64,000 nucleotides of DNA from Sphagnum magellanicum (GCA_021904315.1 CM038919.1:22175666-22239665), one strand, 5' to 3'; shown: positions 10,010-22,230, counted from the first letter of the stretch. The notes: a model not told the origin generated them from the letters alone. A program made the numbers and translations.

Positions 10010-12525
10010 CACAAAGTGGGGACCCCTTTGTATTAGTGCTATTTAAATACTTTCACAAACTTTTGCAAGATGTCCAAGGTTTAGTGCTTTGTTCGTGTAA
10101 AATAGGCATTGAAACAATTTAGATTGTATTGACTTAATTTTGGTATTGTTTAAATGATAAATGATGTAGCACTATATTTGCATTGTATTTTTGTTGTTTG
10201 ACATGTTGTATTCACATTATGTCAATATTGTAATGATATTGCATTAGTATTGTGATTATATTAGATATGCACTTTTAATTGTAAATGATACAATGTTGTT
10301 ACAATATGGTTACAAACTTTATTATTGTATTGATTCTATATTACATTCATGTTGTTTATATTTTGAATTTATGTTGTACTCATTTTTTTTCAACATCATA
10401 TTTGCATTGCATGTGCATTGTTGAACGTAGGGGATGCAATGTTGCAACAACATAGTAGTAATGAGGGAATGGATAAGTCAGCCTCTTCATAATGACCTGC
10501 CAGAATTCTTGTAACATATTCTAACAGCACCTTAAAAGACGTAATGTTACCACCTAAAAAGTGAGGGCAACTTACATTTCATAAGTAAAGACACCATAAG
10601 TTCAGAAGAGGATAAACCCCTAGGCTCTCAATAAACCCACTGGCTTTGAGCACCATATGTTTGTGACATAAAAAAAGGAAGCAACTGCTATCCAGGATAG
10701 ATAGAGAATAATAAAAATCATACCACCAATTGCATCCTCGAATTTCAGTTTTGCAGCAAAGGATGACATAGGTCGATTAGGATGCTTCAGAGATACATCT
10801 GTGCCTAAGCCATGCTCCTGCAAAACAACACTGGCAGCAACCTCCTGAGAGACTACCAGATTATAGAGTGTTTTTTTTCAAGTGACACTAGGAAGTTGAG
10901 AACGTACAGATGTAGTTAGTTGCTTTGCTCATCTTGGTTCTAGAATCCGCGATTTCGGTACAAGATTGGTGCAATGAAACGCGTCTGCAAACAAGAGAGT
11001 CGTGCACGTACACACGTATACTAAAAGAACGAGCGTAATTGCTCAATTACGAACAACTTTTTGACGTCCCGCGTCAACGCTTTGCCATCGCTTCTTGCAT
11101 AAAAGATATAGCTTGCCTACAAACTTATTAGAAAGCTACAACAAAATTCCGAATCACTTGCTCGAAATTGACACATCCTTTCGCAGTTCTACTACTGAAT
11201 CTTTTTGAATATCCATAAGCAAAAAAATAACCTTCTTATTATCTAAATTCAGCGAGCGACGACAGCACAGTGCATCCATTTTACTAGAAATGAGCAAAAA
11301 TCCAGTAGAACTTCCATACTACACCTTCAGATGGGGAAGATTGAAGAACATATAAGAAATATCTGCACGCGTAGAAGTGAAAAAATACAAAAAAGAAACC
11401 ACATACAGAAAAACACATAGAGATTGAGATTGAGATTGAGAGAGATTCAAAAATTTGCAGTACTCGCCTGCTTTCTTGAAGACACCAGGGCTCTGGATAT
11501 AAATTCCCTAGATAGAGACACCGGGAGTTTCAAATCCTCCGGATTCTCTTGGGCGGCGGCTTCTTCATGCTTACTGAGCGCCAGTTGTTGCCAAAGCTTG
11601 ACATCCATGGTAGTAACTGACTTCTTCACATGCCTCAGAGTGGTATTTAAGTGCCTATGCGTTGCATTCGTGTTGTCCATAGTGTAGCGATACAACAAGA
11701 GCAGCCCCGCAACAACAACAGCAGAAGGAAAGGAACGAAGGAATGAAAGAAAGAGAGAGAAAATAGACCCCACGGGGTTCAGCCACCCGCTTCGTCTCAG
11801 TATCCAGGTCCCCAAATCACGTCTTCAAATTTGCAACATTGCAAAATATGCCATATCTAGGCAGGTCCCAAACCATATCTGAAATCTGTCACGTCCCAAA
11901 ATCCCGCCATATCCCACGCTCTAAAGAGCAAACCAGGTGATGACATCTCAACAGATGCCCTTTTCACATGTGGAAATTGTGCGATGTTGTTCTTTTTACC
12001 ACACATGGGTCTCGCTATATTAAATTAAATTAAAATTGTGGCCTATTTTAATTGGGAGGACAATACTTGGGTAAAATACATACTTTTCTCAATAAGTTTT
12101 TACTTCAATATGAAGTATGTATTGAAGATCAATTTGTGTTGTCTCAGCATTGATAAGATCTTATTCATTGAATGTGTGTTGAAAAAATGTAAATTATGTC
12201 AAAACAATCCCAATGCTAACTCAATACATATTATTATAATGCCATCAACATATTGTATCAATGACTATATTAGCATTGAATCTTCAACATATAGTCATCA
12301 ATTTGATGACTTATTAATGTATGTTGTGCCAATGTTGGTCATATGTTTTTCATTGATTTAATATTGATAAGATGTCAAATGTTTTAGTATTATATCAATG
12401 TCATTTCAAGACATGTTGTTACAATGTCACCTTAACATCATATCAATGATTGTATCAACATTGAATGTTGAACATATTGTTAAGGTGTTGTAAAAGCACT
12501 CATACAAAGAGAGGGCAAGTTTGTG
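10010..12525. mobile_element. Non-autonomous TIR DNA transposon carrying a host-gene fragment
   Basis: The right arm reads straight through this position (near 54,440-54,460), giving an empty-site comparison. The ends are inverted repeats of about 30 bp with 22 matches by my count: both begin CACAAA and share TTTGTAT and AGTGC blocks. The left end is itself near-palindromic (ACAAAG...CTTTGT). AT-rich sub-terminal zones (10.1-10.45 and 12.04-12.5 kb) are full of CAATG/CATTG words in both orientations, as in CACTA-type elements. The middle (10.6-11.95 kb) is richer in GC and holds two exons of a plant gene. No transposase is visible. The target duplication is not clean (CAT before, ATGCAT after), so superfamily assignment stays open. 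A Pack-type element is the best reading. Confidence 0.65.
10724..11815 (-). pseudogene. Captured 5' fragment of a host gene (two exons, membrane-anchored N-terminus)
   Basis: Exon 1 runs from an ATG at 11,815 to 11,468 (116 codons) and exon 2 from 10,844 to 10,724; both keep phase 0. The acceptor is a normal AG and the exon-2 donor is GT, while the exon-1 donor would be the rarer GC type (CAG|GCGAGT). The predicted protein starts MGTWILRRSGWLNPVG, has a hydrophobic membrane segment (SAVVVAGLLLLYRY, about residues 31-44), then a charged linker, and ends at HPNRPMSSFAAKLKFEDAIG. The last words faintly resemble the stretch before an AAA ATPase domain, but I cannot name the family. The rest of the gene is missing, and AT-rich transposon sequence begins by about 10.6 kb. 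GC-richer 5' flanking DNA to about 11.95 kb may include its promoter. Confidence 0.55.
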
Positions 12526-14002
12526 ATGCATGATTTGTAATAAACACTAACATTTTTGTACATTGTAAGCCACTAATACCCAACATCCATAAATTGTTTT
12601 TGTGTTATTTTTGTTGCAAAATGTCCTTTTAATACTCCCTCATGTAACTCCTTTGTCACCATCTTTGCTTCTATGGTTGACATGCATCGTTTCAATCTAT
12701 TATCTTGTCCCATCCTGTACATAACACCATCTTAATTGGAAAAGGTTCAATCCTTTTGGCTAATCTTGCTTTTGTCCTTTAAATAAAGAATTTTCCATTT
12801 ATCCTACTTTAGAAACGTTTTTGACATCATTTAACCATTTAGGTTCTATGAAAAACAAACTTGCATATGTGTACTATTTTGGGACTCCTGTGAGTTTTGT
12901 GGTATTAGGCAATTTGGACAAGGCATTTGCAACTACATGAATCTTGCCTAACTTGTAATTTATTATGAAGTTATACTCCAAAAACAATAATAGCCACCTA
13001 ATTATTCTCTTTGAGACCTACGGTTTGTTTACCAAGTAAATTAAAACCATGTGATCTACAAAAAACACAAAATTTATTTCCCAACATATAATGCTTGAAC
13101 TTATGCAATGCAAAAACCATAACTAAGGTTTTTGTTTCTATGGTGATGTAGTTTTGTTTTGCACTATTAAGAAGTCTAGAAGCATACACTATTGGTTGAT
13201 CATTCTTCCCTATTATATTTTATGCTAGTAAGGCTCCCACAACCAACAATGATGCATCTATGTAAACATGGAACTCCATTTCCCAATTTGGTGGTATTAA
13301 AATTGATGCCTCAATGTAATTCTATTTTATGAGCTCCCAAGCTTTCTTACATTCTTTTATCCACAAAAAAAACCTTTTGTTTTCCTTGTGAGCTTAGTAA
13401 TTGAAACCAAAATTCTTACAAAGTTCTGAATGAAACATCTGGAAAACTACACCATTCCATTACACTTGAATTTGTAATGAATTATGTGGTACATGCATGT
13501 TTACTATTTCCTATATTTTCTTTGGATTAGGTAACTTACCTTCTTATGAAACATTAAATCCAAGATTCACTCCAAAAATTTACCATGAAAACCTTTTTTT
13601 GGGGTTTAAGTTACTCATGAATTCCCTCCACTTCTAGAAGCACAATATGAGCTTCTACAAGTGAGTTTCAATATCATTATACATTATGAAATCATCCAAG
13701 AATATTTTCATGAAATTATTTAGATATTCTACGAATGTTTTTTCGACAACTTTATGAATTGTTGGAAATCCATTCTTCATTGTAAAAGGCAAGGTTGTCA
13801 AAACCAATGTGACATGGTCATTTTGCATCAAGCATCACATCGATGTCCATCATGATGCATTGATTGCATCTGTCAAGATTGATGAACAAAAAAATTTCAT
13901 TACACCCGGGCTACCCCCATTACGTATGGCGATTGAAAATGGATTTAGTCACCACAAGATTTGCGACTATATTTTCAATTTTGATGTCATTGAATTGGAG
14001 GA

Positions 14003-14315
14003 CTGAAAATTTTTGGTCACCAACTTTTAGTCACCATAATCGACAACCAAAACTTTTTTGTCACTAATTTTTGATCACCATAGTTGATGATCAAAATTTT
14101 CAATATGCCCAAAAACATTGGGAGCTCCACGAAATTTTTTGGTTATTTAATCAACAATGACCATTGATCGAACAATTGAAATTTTCTTTTGTTGATGCCC
14201 AAAAACTTCTGGTTGCCAACTTGGGTGACTGAAAACTTTCGATTGTTAAATTGGGGAATTGGAAAATTTTAGTCATTAATTGTGGTGACCAAAAGTTGGT
14301 GACCAAATTTTTCAG
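14003..14315. repeat. Foldback element rich in GGTCACCA/TGGTGACC (left arm)
   Basis: The left end CTGAAAATTTTTGGTCACCA is mirrored by TGGTGACCAAATTTTTCAG at the right end. Inside, the words GGTCACCA, TTTTGGT and their complements recur about every 30-40 bases, and CCCAAAAAC occurs near the middle in both directions. It looks like a foldback MITE. The matching copy on the other arm is at 52,662-52,973. Confidence 0.6.
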
Positions 14316-14943
14316 GTAATGCCCGAAAACATTTCTATTGCTTTTTGAAAAAAATTTCCCATTTGATGGACCAAGGTTTAATCTCCACCATTTAGAAATT
14401 TAAATTTTTTAATTCATGTTGTTAACAAGTTTTTCCATTCTCGTCAATTTTTAACTTCTAACTTTTTCAACAACTTATTCTAAAAATAACAATAGGTACA
14501 TATGGAAATAAAAAATCTATCTACAATTTTGCCAACATGTACTTAGATTACAACATTTTCAAGAAAAACAAACTTGAAAAAAATAATCACTTCATTTGTC
14601 AAAGTAGAAAGAAACAAAGTGATTAAGTGATAAAGTGATAAAATGACGAAGTGATATTTAGTGATAATCAAAATTTGAAGTCCTCCTAGTTATATACAAA
14701 CTAATTCGAACTTAAACATTCCAAATGGATCATTTAAATAGTCATTAGGTGGTATAAACATTAATTGTCTATTTTTAAAAAAAAAGTAGCCCATTTAACT
14801 ACCTATATTCCAACTAACTACCTATTTTACTAACCACTTGTTTTGTAGCTTCCTCTATAATGTTCACGTGTGCATCGTCGTACATAAACATTCTTGAGTA
14901 TTTCACATTTGCCCAATTTGAGATGTTGGGATCGTAATTATCT

Positions 14944-17062
14944 TCTATACCTCCCAATCTTTTAATGGTTTATGTTACTCTACTAATGCTAACTAGTACA
15001 CAAATGGAAATTTTGTGTGCGAGTTGTAATCACTCCTCCAAATGTTCATAGATTTTAGATTTGAGGAATTTCCAGGGTCCACCACCAATAATTCGTCCCC
15101 TATATTTCTCTCTTCCCAATGTTCTTAAACTACGGATGGCACTTGAAAAACATGGATAACCCCCTCTTGGGTATACATCAAGTCGAATTCCCCTCACTGG
15201 AAATCACCTTTTGTAATTAGGGTGTTTTTATGAACCCCTAGTCCAAACTTATTTTCTTGCTCCAATTTTGATTAAGGACACCCAATGTCATGCGGGTTGT
15301 TCTTTTGTTCGTAAACTTCTTGGTTCATATAGTTTTTGTTTTACATTTTGATTTTCTTCAAAATTTGAATTCATATTTTGTCACCTAGTTTTTTGATCCA
15401 TTTGCCTCTTAGATTTCAAATCACCATCTGATTCATACCATTTTATCAATCTTCAATTTCCTTCGACTTTTTTAATGCTTGCCACTTTAGTCCTTATAGC
15501 CTTCACTGTTTAGACCTTTGACATCTTTATTTCCAAGAATCTTAAAGATCAAAATTTTTGCAAAACAATATTTCCTTTTATGAATTTTGACATCTACAGA
15601 AAGCAATGTTCTCAAATAAAACCAAACCACTTTCAATAATTTTGTGTGTGTGTGTTTTTTTTTGAAATTCTTTTGACCCCGAGATGATCACTAAATGGTA
15701 GGCACAAATTTTATTCTGATTTGCTTTGAACCTAGTAACAAACATTACAAATTATCCACATACAATTGCACTTAATTCACATACAATCTATAAGCCCACA
15801 TCAATAGTTTTTCATGTAAGATCACCAAAAGAGGCCACATGAGCTACCCATGAAAAATGGATTTAAATGTGGGTTCCCAATTTCCTTTGCAACTTAATGA
15901 TTTAATTCAAAATTCATTCAAGACAACACATATATCCATTTCAATTTACTTACAAATAATAGGTGTTGGACAAGTGTAATTAGTCCAAATAAAGAAATTT
16001 ACTTAAATAGTCATGTTTGCATTTTCAACCATCTAATGCAATTCCACCTTTAATCTATGTTTGGTAATTAAAGTACTTTTAAAGTTTGATAAATTCTTTA
16101 TAATGGATTTCATTCTACATCCATAATTTTCCTTTATAATGAAAATTTTAAGGTATTATGTAAATATTGTTATATTTGTATATGTTCTAAGCACATGTAT
16201 TTGTGTGGATAGAATCATCCATCAGCTATGCATGTACCGATGTTCAATGATTCATATAGTTTTTGTTTTACATTTTGATTTTCTTCAAAATTTGAATTCA
16301 TATTTTGTCACCTAGTTTTTTTATTCATTTGCCTCTTAGATTTCAAATCACCATCTGATTCATACCATTTTATCAATCTTCAATTTCCTTCGACTTTTTT
16401 AATGCTTGCCACTTTAGTCCTTATAGCCTTCACTATTTAGACCTTTGACATCTTTTATTTCCAAGAATCTTAAAAATCAAAATTTTTGCAAAACAATATT
16501 TCCTTTTATGAATTTTGACATTTACAGAAAGCAATGTTCTCAAATAAAACCAAACCACTTTCAATAGTTTTTTGTGTGTGTGTTTTTTTCTGAAATTCTT
16601 TTGACCCCGAGATGATCATTAAATGGTAGGCACAAATTTTATTTGGATTTGCTCTCTACCTACTAACAAACATTACAAATTATGCACACACAATTGCACT
16701 TAATTCACATACAATCTATAAGCCCACATCAATAGTTTTTCATGTAAGGTCACCAAAAGAGGCCACATGGGCTACCCATGGAAAATGGATCTAAATGTGG
16801 GCTCCCAATTTCCTTTGCAACTTAATGACTTAATTCAAAATTCATTCAAGGCAACACATATATCCATTTCAATTTACTTACAAATAATAGGTGTTGGACA
16901 AGTGTAATTAGTCCAAATAAAGAAATTTACTTAAATAGTCATGTTTGCATTTTCAACCATCTAATGCAATTCCACCTTTAATCTATGTTTGGTAATTAAA
17001 GTACTTCTAAAGTTTGATAAATTCCTTATAATGGATTTCATTCTACATCCATAATTTTCCTC
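14944..17062. repeat. Left-arm-only segment with a 927-bp-period tandem duplication
   Basis: Text beginning TTCATATAGTTTTTG at 15,324 recurs at 16,251, and the two copies stay parallel to about 16,236 and 17,163, with a few substitutions and one-base indels. The end of each copy matches the 3' flank and last codons of the MTPSL gene, so the duplicated unit includes the gene's tail. The right arm lacks 14,942-17,062 entirely: its sequence jumps from the equivalent of 14,941 to 17,063 across a TAT shared by both edges. GT microsatellites lie at about 15,642 and 16,573. No other gene is visible. Confidence 0.8.
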
Positions 17063-17153
17063 TATAATGAAAATCTTAAGGTATTATGTAAATATTGTTC
17101 TATTTGTATATGTTCTAAGCACATGTATTTGTGTGGATAGAATCATCCATCAG

Positions 17154-20100
17154 CTATGCATGCACCACTTGGAACCGAGGACTTTGGGAATGAAATGTAT
17201 GCGATGCACTGACCCAATGGTTGCAACATGCAATGTAATGTTCGATTGCAGCTTTTTGCATAGTTGTTAATTCATGAATTTTGCAATATTCCTTTAAATC
17301 AATAGCTGCAAGTTGCATCTCTTTGCACTTATCCACCATCATTTGAGTCACAATCTTTGCAGCCTTGTTGTAGGAACACCCTTCTTCTTTGCTAATCAAG
17401 AACACCAAATTTGCCATTTCTCCAGCTACCAATTCCTGTGTGAAACAATTGTTTTCCACATTAATTAATACTAAAATGTTAAGAAATTAAAGATGTCTAG
17501 GACCGTGGACTATATTTGGAACTCATGAATTTATTGTAAAATATATATTACGGAACAATGTAGATTTCATTTGTTGTGATGCAATTTGAAGAATGTTCAC
17601 CAAGTGTTAATGTGAACTATAAGCTCATTTTTTAAAAAACATTTTCCTATTTCAAATGTATTTACTATAATAAACTTCGCCACATGGCCATGAGCTCCTA
17701 GTTACTTATGGCCATTACAAATTCTTAATTAAACAAGTTATAATATGGTCCTTAAGTTCTTTATATACCTTAGGCCATATATTGGTACTAACATGATCTT
17801 CTTATAACAATAATAATTAAGGGTTTTTCTCAAATTGAATCATTTTGGACAACAATTTTCTACCTATGACTCTTATTGAAGCAAGGATGTTAATTACATT
17901 GAATAGATTGGTGAGCAAAATTATCACCTTTGGAAATGACCAAATATCATTGTCCCAACAAATTACATCCATTGTCGCATCAAGGAGACGTTGCATGGGT
18001 AGGCTATGATATATTGAGTCTGGGAGAAATACATCTTGGAGAAGCTCTTGAAGAACCTGCCATCAAAATCCAACAAATTATCAATTCCAAATGAAATTAA
18101 AAATCTTGATCACGATTCATTGGAAGTGTTCAACATTGGACCCTACCTCAAAAGGTTATTTCAATTGAATTGTTTTCTTTTTTGTTTTTGTTATAAATGT
18201 TTTTTTACCAAAGACATCAACTAGAATTTTTGAACCAACACAATGATTTGACAAATTCTAGGCATTGAGCATGTACACCATATCGTATTCAAACTTTGTT
18301 CAAAGCAAAGTCTTTTAATCAATCATAATTAGAAATTTACAAAAACGTTGGAAAATCTTGGGTACAAAATACATACAAGAGCTGGGAGAATCAATCCACT
18401 TTTCCTCCTTTCTAGGATGTAAGTAGAAACTGAAGGACAAGTGTCATGGTGTAGATTATGTGATTCCAAAAAATTGGCGAACACATTTTGTTGCATTATT
18501 TTTCCAAACCGAAGGCTCCATTCTTTCGGCATTAGTGAGATTGCTCTTATCCATAAGTCTTGAAATGCTGAGGCAATTGGAGATATGTGCTCATCATATT
18601 CTGCTACCAAGTTCAACACACCTTTGCAGTCAAACCATTGAGAAATCCATACTTTGTTTAAATGATAACTTGCATTGATTATTTGAGATTATCTTTATTG
18701 ATCTTTAATTATTCATTTTTTTCTCCTTTTTTCTTAATATACATTTAATTATTAATACTCCCAATATGCTTTTAGAATCCCCCCACTTGTCCACATGTCC
18801 TCTAAAGAAACTCTTGCATGTGTTCATCTTCAAAGCTTCCTATCATATGAAATTTTTTGTTGAGTTTGCAAATGTATTGTATGATTTACAAGTAGCAAGG
18901 GCCCACATACCTGATCCAAGCAGATGTTTTGTAGTAGCTTGCGCAACTACTTTCTCAACAAAATCCTTGGCGAATTCAAAATGCCCAAGCTCATTACTGA
19001 CACATTTTGCCAAATTATCTTGTAGACTTGTGTCTTGTGGATAGGCTGCCATTATTACAACTTGGATGTCCAATTGCATTTGAACCAACTCTTCCAAGGA
19101 AGATTTTTGACTTAAAAGACTTTGATCATCCAAAACGTAAAGCCATGCCAAAAATTCTATTCCAAAGTCGAGACGAGAAATTGGGGCATCTGGATAGACT
19201 CCCCCAGCTAGGTAGTGAGGGTTTTCTTGATAGAATAAATTTTGAAAATTTTCAGGACTCATGAAAGATTCAAAATTGTGCACTGCCCATTGAAGAGCTT
19301 TTTTGTTAGCTTCTTCTAAACCGGGATTCATCCTATAAGGAACAGGGGGAATGAAATCAGGAACAACAAAGTCCAAAGCAGCCTGTTGTCGTTGTTGCAC
19401 CTCCTTCATATTGTGGTCTATTTGTGTGTGTCCAATCCCCAATCTACTGCAAGATAAAAAAATTTGAACAAATTGGTGACTATTTCTAGGCCAAGGATGT
19501 GGATATTGAAAGATCATTACTTAGCATCTTCATAATCTATGAGTGCAAAACAATTTTGATACATTTTTCATTCGATTATACCCTATAGCAAGGCATAATT
19601 CAAGCATTGAAATACCATATTACCTGTTAGAGGTGTTGTCATCCGTACGAGTATCATGGATTGTCTACATGACAAAAAAAAAGTTTTGAAACTTGGGTTA
19701 GTGATGTGCAATGAATTGATCAAGCAAGTTCAAATGAGTTTGAAAATGTTAATATTGCTCGATGGCAACACTATCATAAACAGTACCACGTAATCACTTG
19801 GCTAAGGACTGCAAAGGAAAGGGTTGGGAAGCAAAGGAGTAATCAAGTGAAGACGTAGTTAACATATGAACACGTGGTGAATACTAATGTTGTCTTCTTT
19901 CTGTTGCGGTATGAAGAATCTATGATAACAGTCATAAAACAACAAAAGAATATTTGTTGCAATAATGTAGTCTTACATAAAATCTTGTATTTGCCTAGAT
20001 CTGTGCGTCGGGAGGGTGACATGTTCTCGACTCCCACGATCAAAGGAATTGAGTACTGTACCTGCAAGCCGTGAGCCCGAATGTTACTTGTTGCCAAAAT

Positions 20101-20298
20101 AACAGAAGAACTTGCACTTGAACTGGGGGCTGCTCTCTTGCCGTTAAATCTGCCAAACGCTTTCAATTGAGAAGCGCGCGATGAGGAGTTGGGCAACTCC
20201 AAAGTTTGTAGCAGGTTCCTGCGACGCATGCAAACAGTTAGCCCATTAGCGTGTGCATCGTTGAGGATCATGGGAGTCCAATGCAGGAGTGCCGCCAT
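17154..20298 (-). CDS. Microbial-type terpene synthase-like (MTPSL), six exons, left copy
   Basis: A class I terpene synthase that would ionise a prenyl diphosphate with Mg2+. Exons: 20298-20062, 19664-19624, 19446-18911, 18651-18377, 18056-17928 and 17435-17154. Together they give 1,500 bp (499 residues plus stop) with every junction in phase and GT/AG edges. The metal-binding motifs are DDQS (residues 199-202) and NDIWSFPKE (399-407, a full NDxxSxxxE). A C-terminal W480...SPRF may stand for the RY pair of bacterial enzymes. There is no beta/gamma domain and no RRx8W, so it is not a typical plant TPS. Residues 1-79, Ser/Arg-rich and all in exon 1, look like a plastid transit peptide. The gene is the exact mirror of the copy at 48,804-51,948. 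The product cannot be predicted from sequence. Confidence 0.85.
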
Positions 20299-20379
20299 CA
20301 CGGATGTCGTGGATAGTCTGGGATGCCTTCCAATCTCTATTGGCGATGGGCAGACTGGTTTGCACTTCCATTTCGTAGT

Positions 20380-20515
20380 CTTTATATCATGCAGTATGAA
20401 CCCAAGTCATAGTACTATGAAGCCCGAAGTCATGGTGGCTAGCGGGTGGGCTACAATGAATTTTTTGGCATGCCCCCGTGAAGAGCGTATGTCGTGCATG
20501 AATTTATCCACGTGG
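20380..20515 (-). promoter_or_regulatory. Putative MTPSL promoter: TATA box and G-box (left copy)
   Basis: Reading toward the gene, GATATAAAG (20,388-20,380) lies about 82 bases before the ATG, a plausible TATA box. A perfect G-box, CCACGTGG, sits at 20,508-20,515, about 120 bases further upstream. G-boxes bind plant bZIP and bHLH factors that respond to light, abscisic acid or jasmonate. This is a motif-level prediction only. Confidence 0.4.
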
Positions 20516-21333
20516 TTAATTTTACACATGTGGGTTATTAGTACATGCCCAAAGTGTGCATAAAAGAACCCAAAAGTGCTGGTACCTTCTGGTCATTTTT
20601 TTAGGCAAAATTTTTTTATTGGCCAAAGGGGCAACTAATTCAAATCCTTTTTGGAAATTATCCTTTATTTCAAAACCACGTCCCCAACTTTGGCCCATTT
20701 TAAAACTTTTTGGGCGAGAGCCTGGTCCCAGATTTGTCTACTGGTTACAATTTTAATTGTCCTGCATCGATTAAAAACCATTAGAAATTAACTCAAAATT
20801 TGTCTGGAGGGCTTGCCACCCTGCTACACTACCCACAAAGAAAAAAAAAAAAAAAACTGGTACCTTCACTTTTGTGAGTGAGGTCTCTTAATGGCCACAT
20901 TAAACCCAAGAAATGTTAGACTCGGACTCATGAAGCCCCATTTAGGTCTATCAGTGGGATCTATACTATTTAGAAGCAATTTAAATGGATTTTGGTGTTT
21001 TTACAAGTGGAGGTGATGGTTCACCCGAAGGGTATGTTATGTTTTAAGTTTTTGGTTGCATGTTCTTTAGCACTCAAGAAGCTCAAATTGTTGTTTTTTG
21101 ACATATGTTTGATTATTAGGTATAGGGTAAAGATCTATCTTTAGACCTTTCAAGGATTTCCAGCAGCTTACTGGCCTTGTGACATTGTTTCTTTACAAAA
21201 GTATACAGTACTTTTTCCCAAAACTTTTACCTTACACTTTTGTAAGATCACTGAAATTGTAAACAGGAAATTTTTGCCAGTGGAGGCGATTTGAAATGCA
21301 AAGACTAAATTTGAAATTTTCTTTGCATGTTAA

Positions 21334-21623
21334 GAGTATCTCCACCCCACACTGGCGAACACCTCTTTTCATTAAATCTTTGGCGAATCCTGCTGCTCTC
21401 TGGTATTGATGGTCCATTTTTCAGTGGTCATTTTAACCCCTTTGAAAGCTTTTTTCTACTATGGATTTGGACAGTAACTATTACTCATCCAGATGTAAAG
21501 ACATTAATGGTCTTTGAGTGTTTAAAGGGACTTTTCTGACGTTTGTGGGCGGGTTTGTGATCATTAAACGGTATTGTATTCTAAAATAAAGGAGTCTTTC
21601 GCCAGTGTTGGGTGGAGATGCTC
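21334..21623. mobile_element. PIF/Harbinger-like MITE, 290 bp, TAA target duplication (left arm)
   Basis: The termini GAGTATCTCCACC and GGTGGAGATGCTC are inverted repeats, extending with few mismatches to about 28 bases (CACTGGCG inside). A direct TAA flanks both sides (21,331-21,333 and 21,624-21,626), the 3-bp TWA duplication typical of PIF/Harbinger and Tourist MITEs. It lies about 1 kb upstream of the MTPSL start. Confidence 0.75.
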
Positions 21624-21720
21624 TAAGGTAGGGCCTCTGTTAAGGCCAGTAAAGCCATTCCCTAAAGTGAGAATGGGTATTACCAGTTCTACCAGTTTGG
21701 GTAACCTACGTTCCTCGCGG

Positions 21721-21940
21721 TTAACTCTCATCACAGGAGCCGTTCATTTATATCGCAATTGGAACTGGCAGTACTAAAAGTGGAACCCGCTAATGAGTCA
21801 GCCCATCCAATCTACGGAAAAAGCCAAAAATTAACTCTCATCACAGGAGCCGTTCATTTATATCGCAGTTGGAACTGGCGGTACTAAAAGTGGAACCCGC
21901 TAATGAGTCAGCCCACCCAATCTACGGAAAAAGCCAAAAA
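21721..21940. repeat. Two 110-bp direct repeats (left arm)
   Basis: The text TTAACTCTCATCACAGGAGC starts at 21,721 and again at 21,831. The two units differ by about three substitutions. They contain ATTTATATCGCA and GAGTCAGCCCA. The mirror copy is at 47,162-47,381. The function is unknown; the TTTATATCG word may look like a TATA box. Confidence 0.8.
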
Positions 21941-22168
21941 GATTCTCCAATAGGACGTCTTTTGCTTTCTGGGCGAAAAATCCTCAAATGGGGGAGCCTG
22001 ACTCAAAATTTTGAATTGCCTTTTCGTGAAAAGCAAGTCACCAAATTTGACCAATTAAATTTTTGGGGGGAGCGTGTCAGGACAGGTGTATGTACTGGCA
22101 ACACTTTGAATTGTCCTGTACGTGTAAAGCCTCCTAGAAACAGGGAGGGATGTTATGCGTACTCCTCA

Positions 22169-22230
22169 GGAGCGGGAGGGAAATTATGCCTACTTACAGG
22201 TCTAAGTAGGCATAATATCCCTCCCACTCC
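22169..22230. repeat. 28-bp stem, 6-nt loop hairpin (left arm)
   Basis: Bases 22,169-22,196 pair with 22,203-22,230 with only two mismatches. The stem reads GGAGYGGGAGGGAWATTATG and continues CCTACTTA. A partial third copy, GGGAGGGATGTTATGCGTAC, is just upstream at 22,143-22,162. The element is small and compact; the mirror copy is at 46,872-46,933. Confidence 0.8.

Larger units (their letters stand above)
8870..13800 (-). mobile_element. Ty3/gypsy pol 3' half: RT C-terminus, RNase H, integrase (decayed, left arm)
   Basis: Read on the minus strand, the order is that of a Ty3/gypsy pol. The RT C-terminal part contains NNFMKIFLDDFIMYND near 13,745-13,690, with FLDD as the catalytic YxDD equivalent. 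RNase H-like text follows at 13,189-12,998 (MYASRLLNSAKQNYITIETK). The integrase zinc-binding region is near 12,720-12,540, the integrase core and C-terminus at 9,990-9,349 (LPTILFSYITTYK, YQLVYGLHPLMP), and the end of pol near 9,250-9,070. Many stops and frame changes show it is dead. It is interrupted at 10,010-12,525 by a terminal-inverted-repeat element that the right-arm copy lacks. In the right-arm counterpart of 9349-9597, 9 of 82 residues differ. Confidence 0.8.

Noticed and set aside
12038-12361. 107-residue + frame as a gene
   Set aside because: It lies in the AT-rich sub-terminal zone of the TIR element and is built of CAATG-type repeats.
17154-20298. Bacterial contamination as source of the terpene synthase
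   Set aside because: Five spliceosomal introns, a transit-like leader and plant neighbours show it is a plant nuclear gene.
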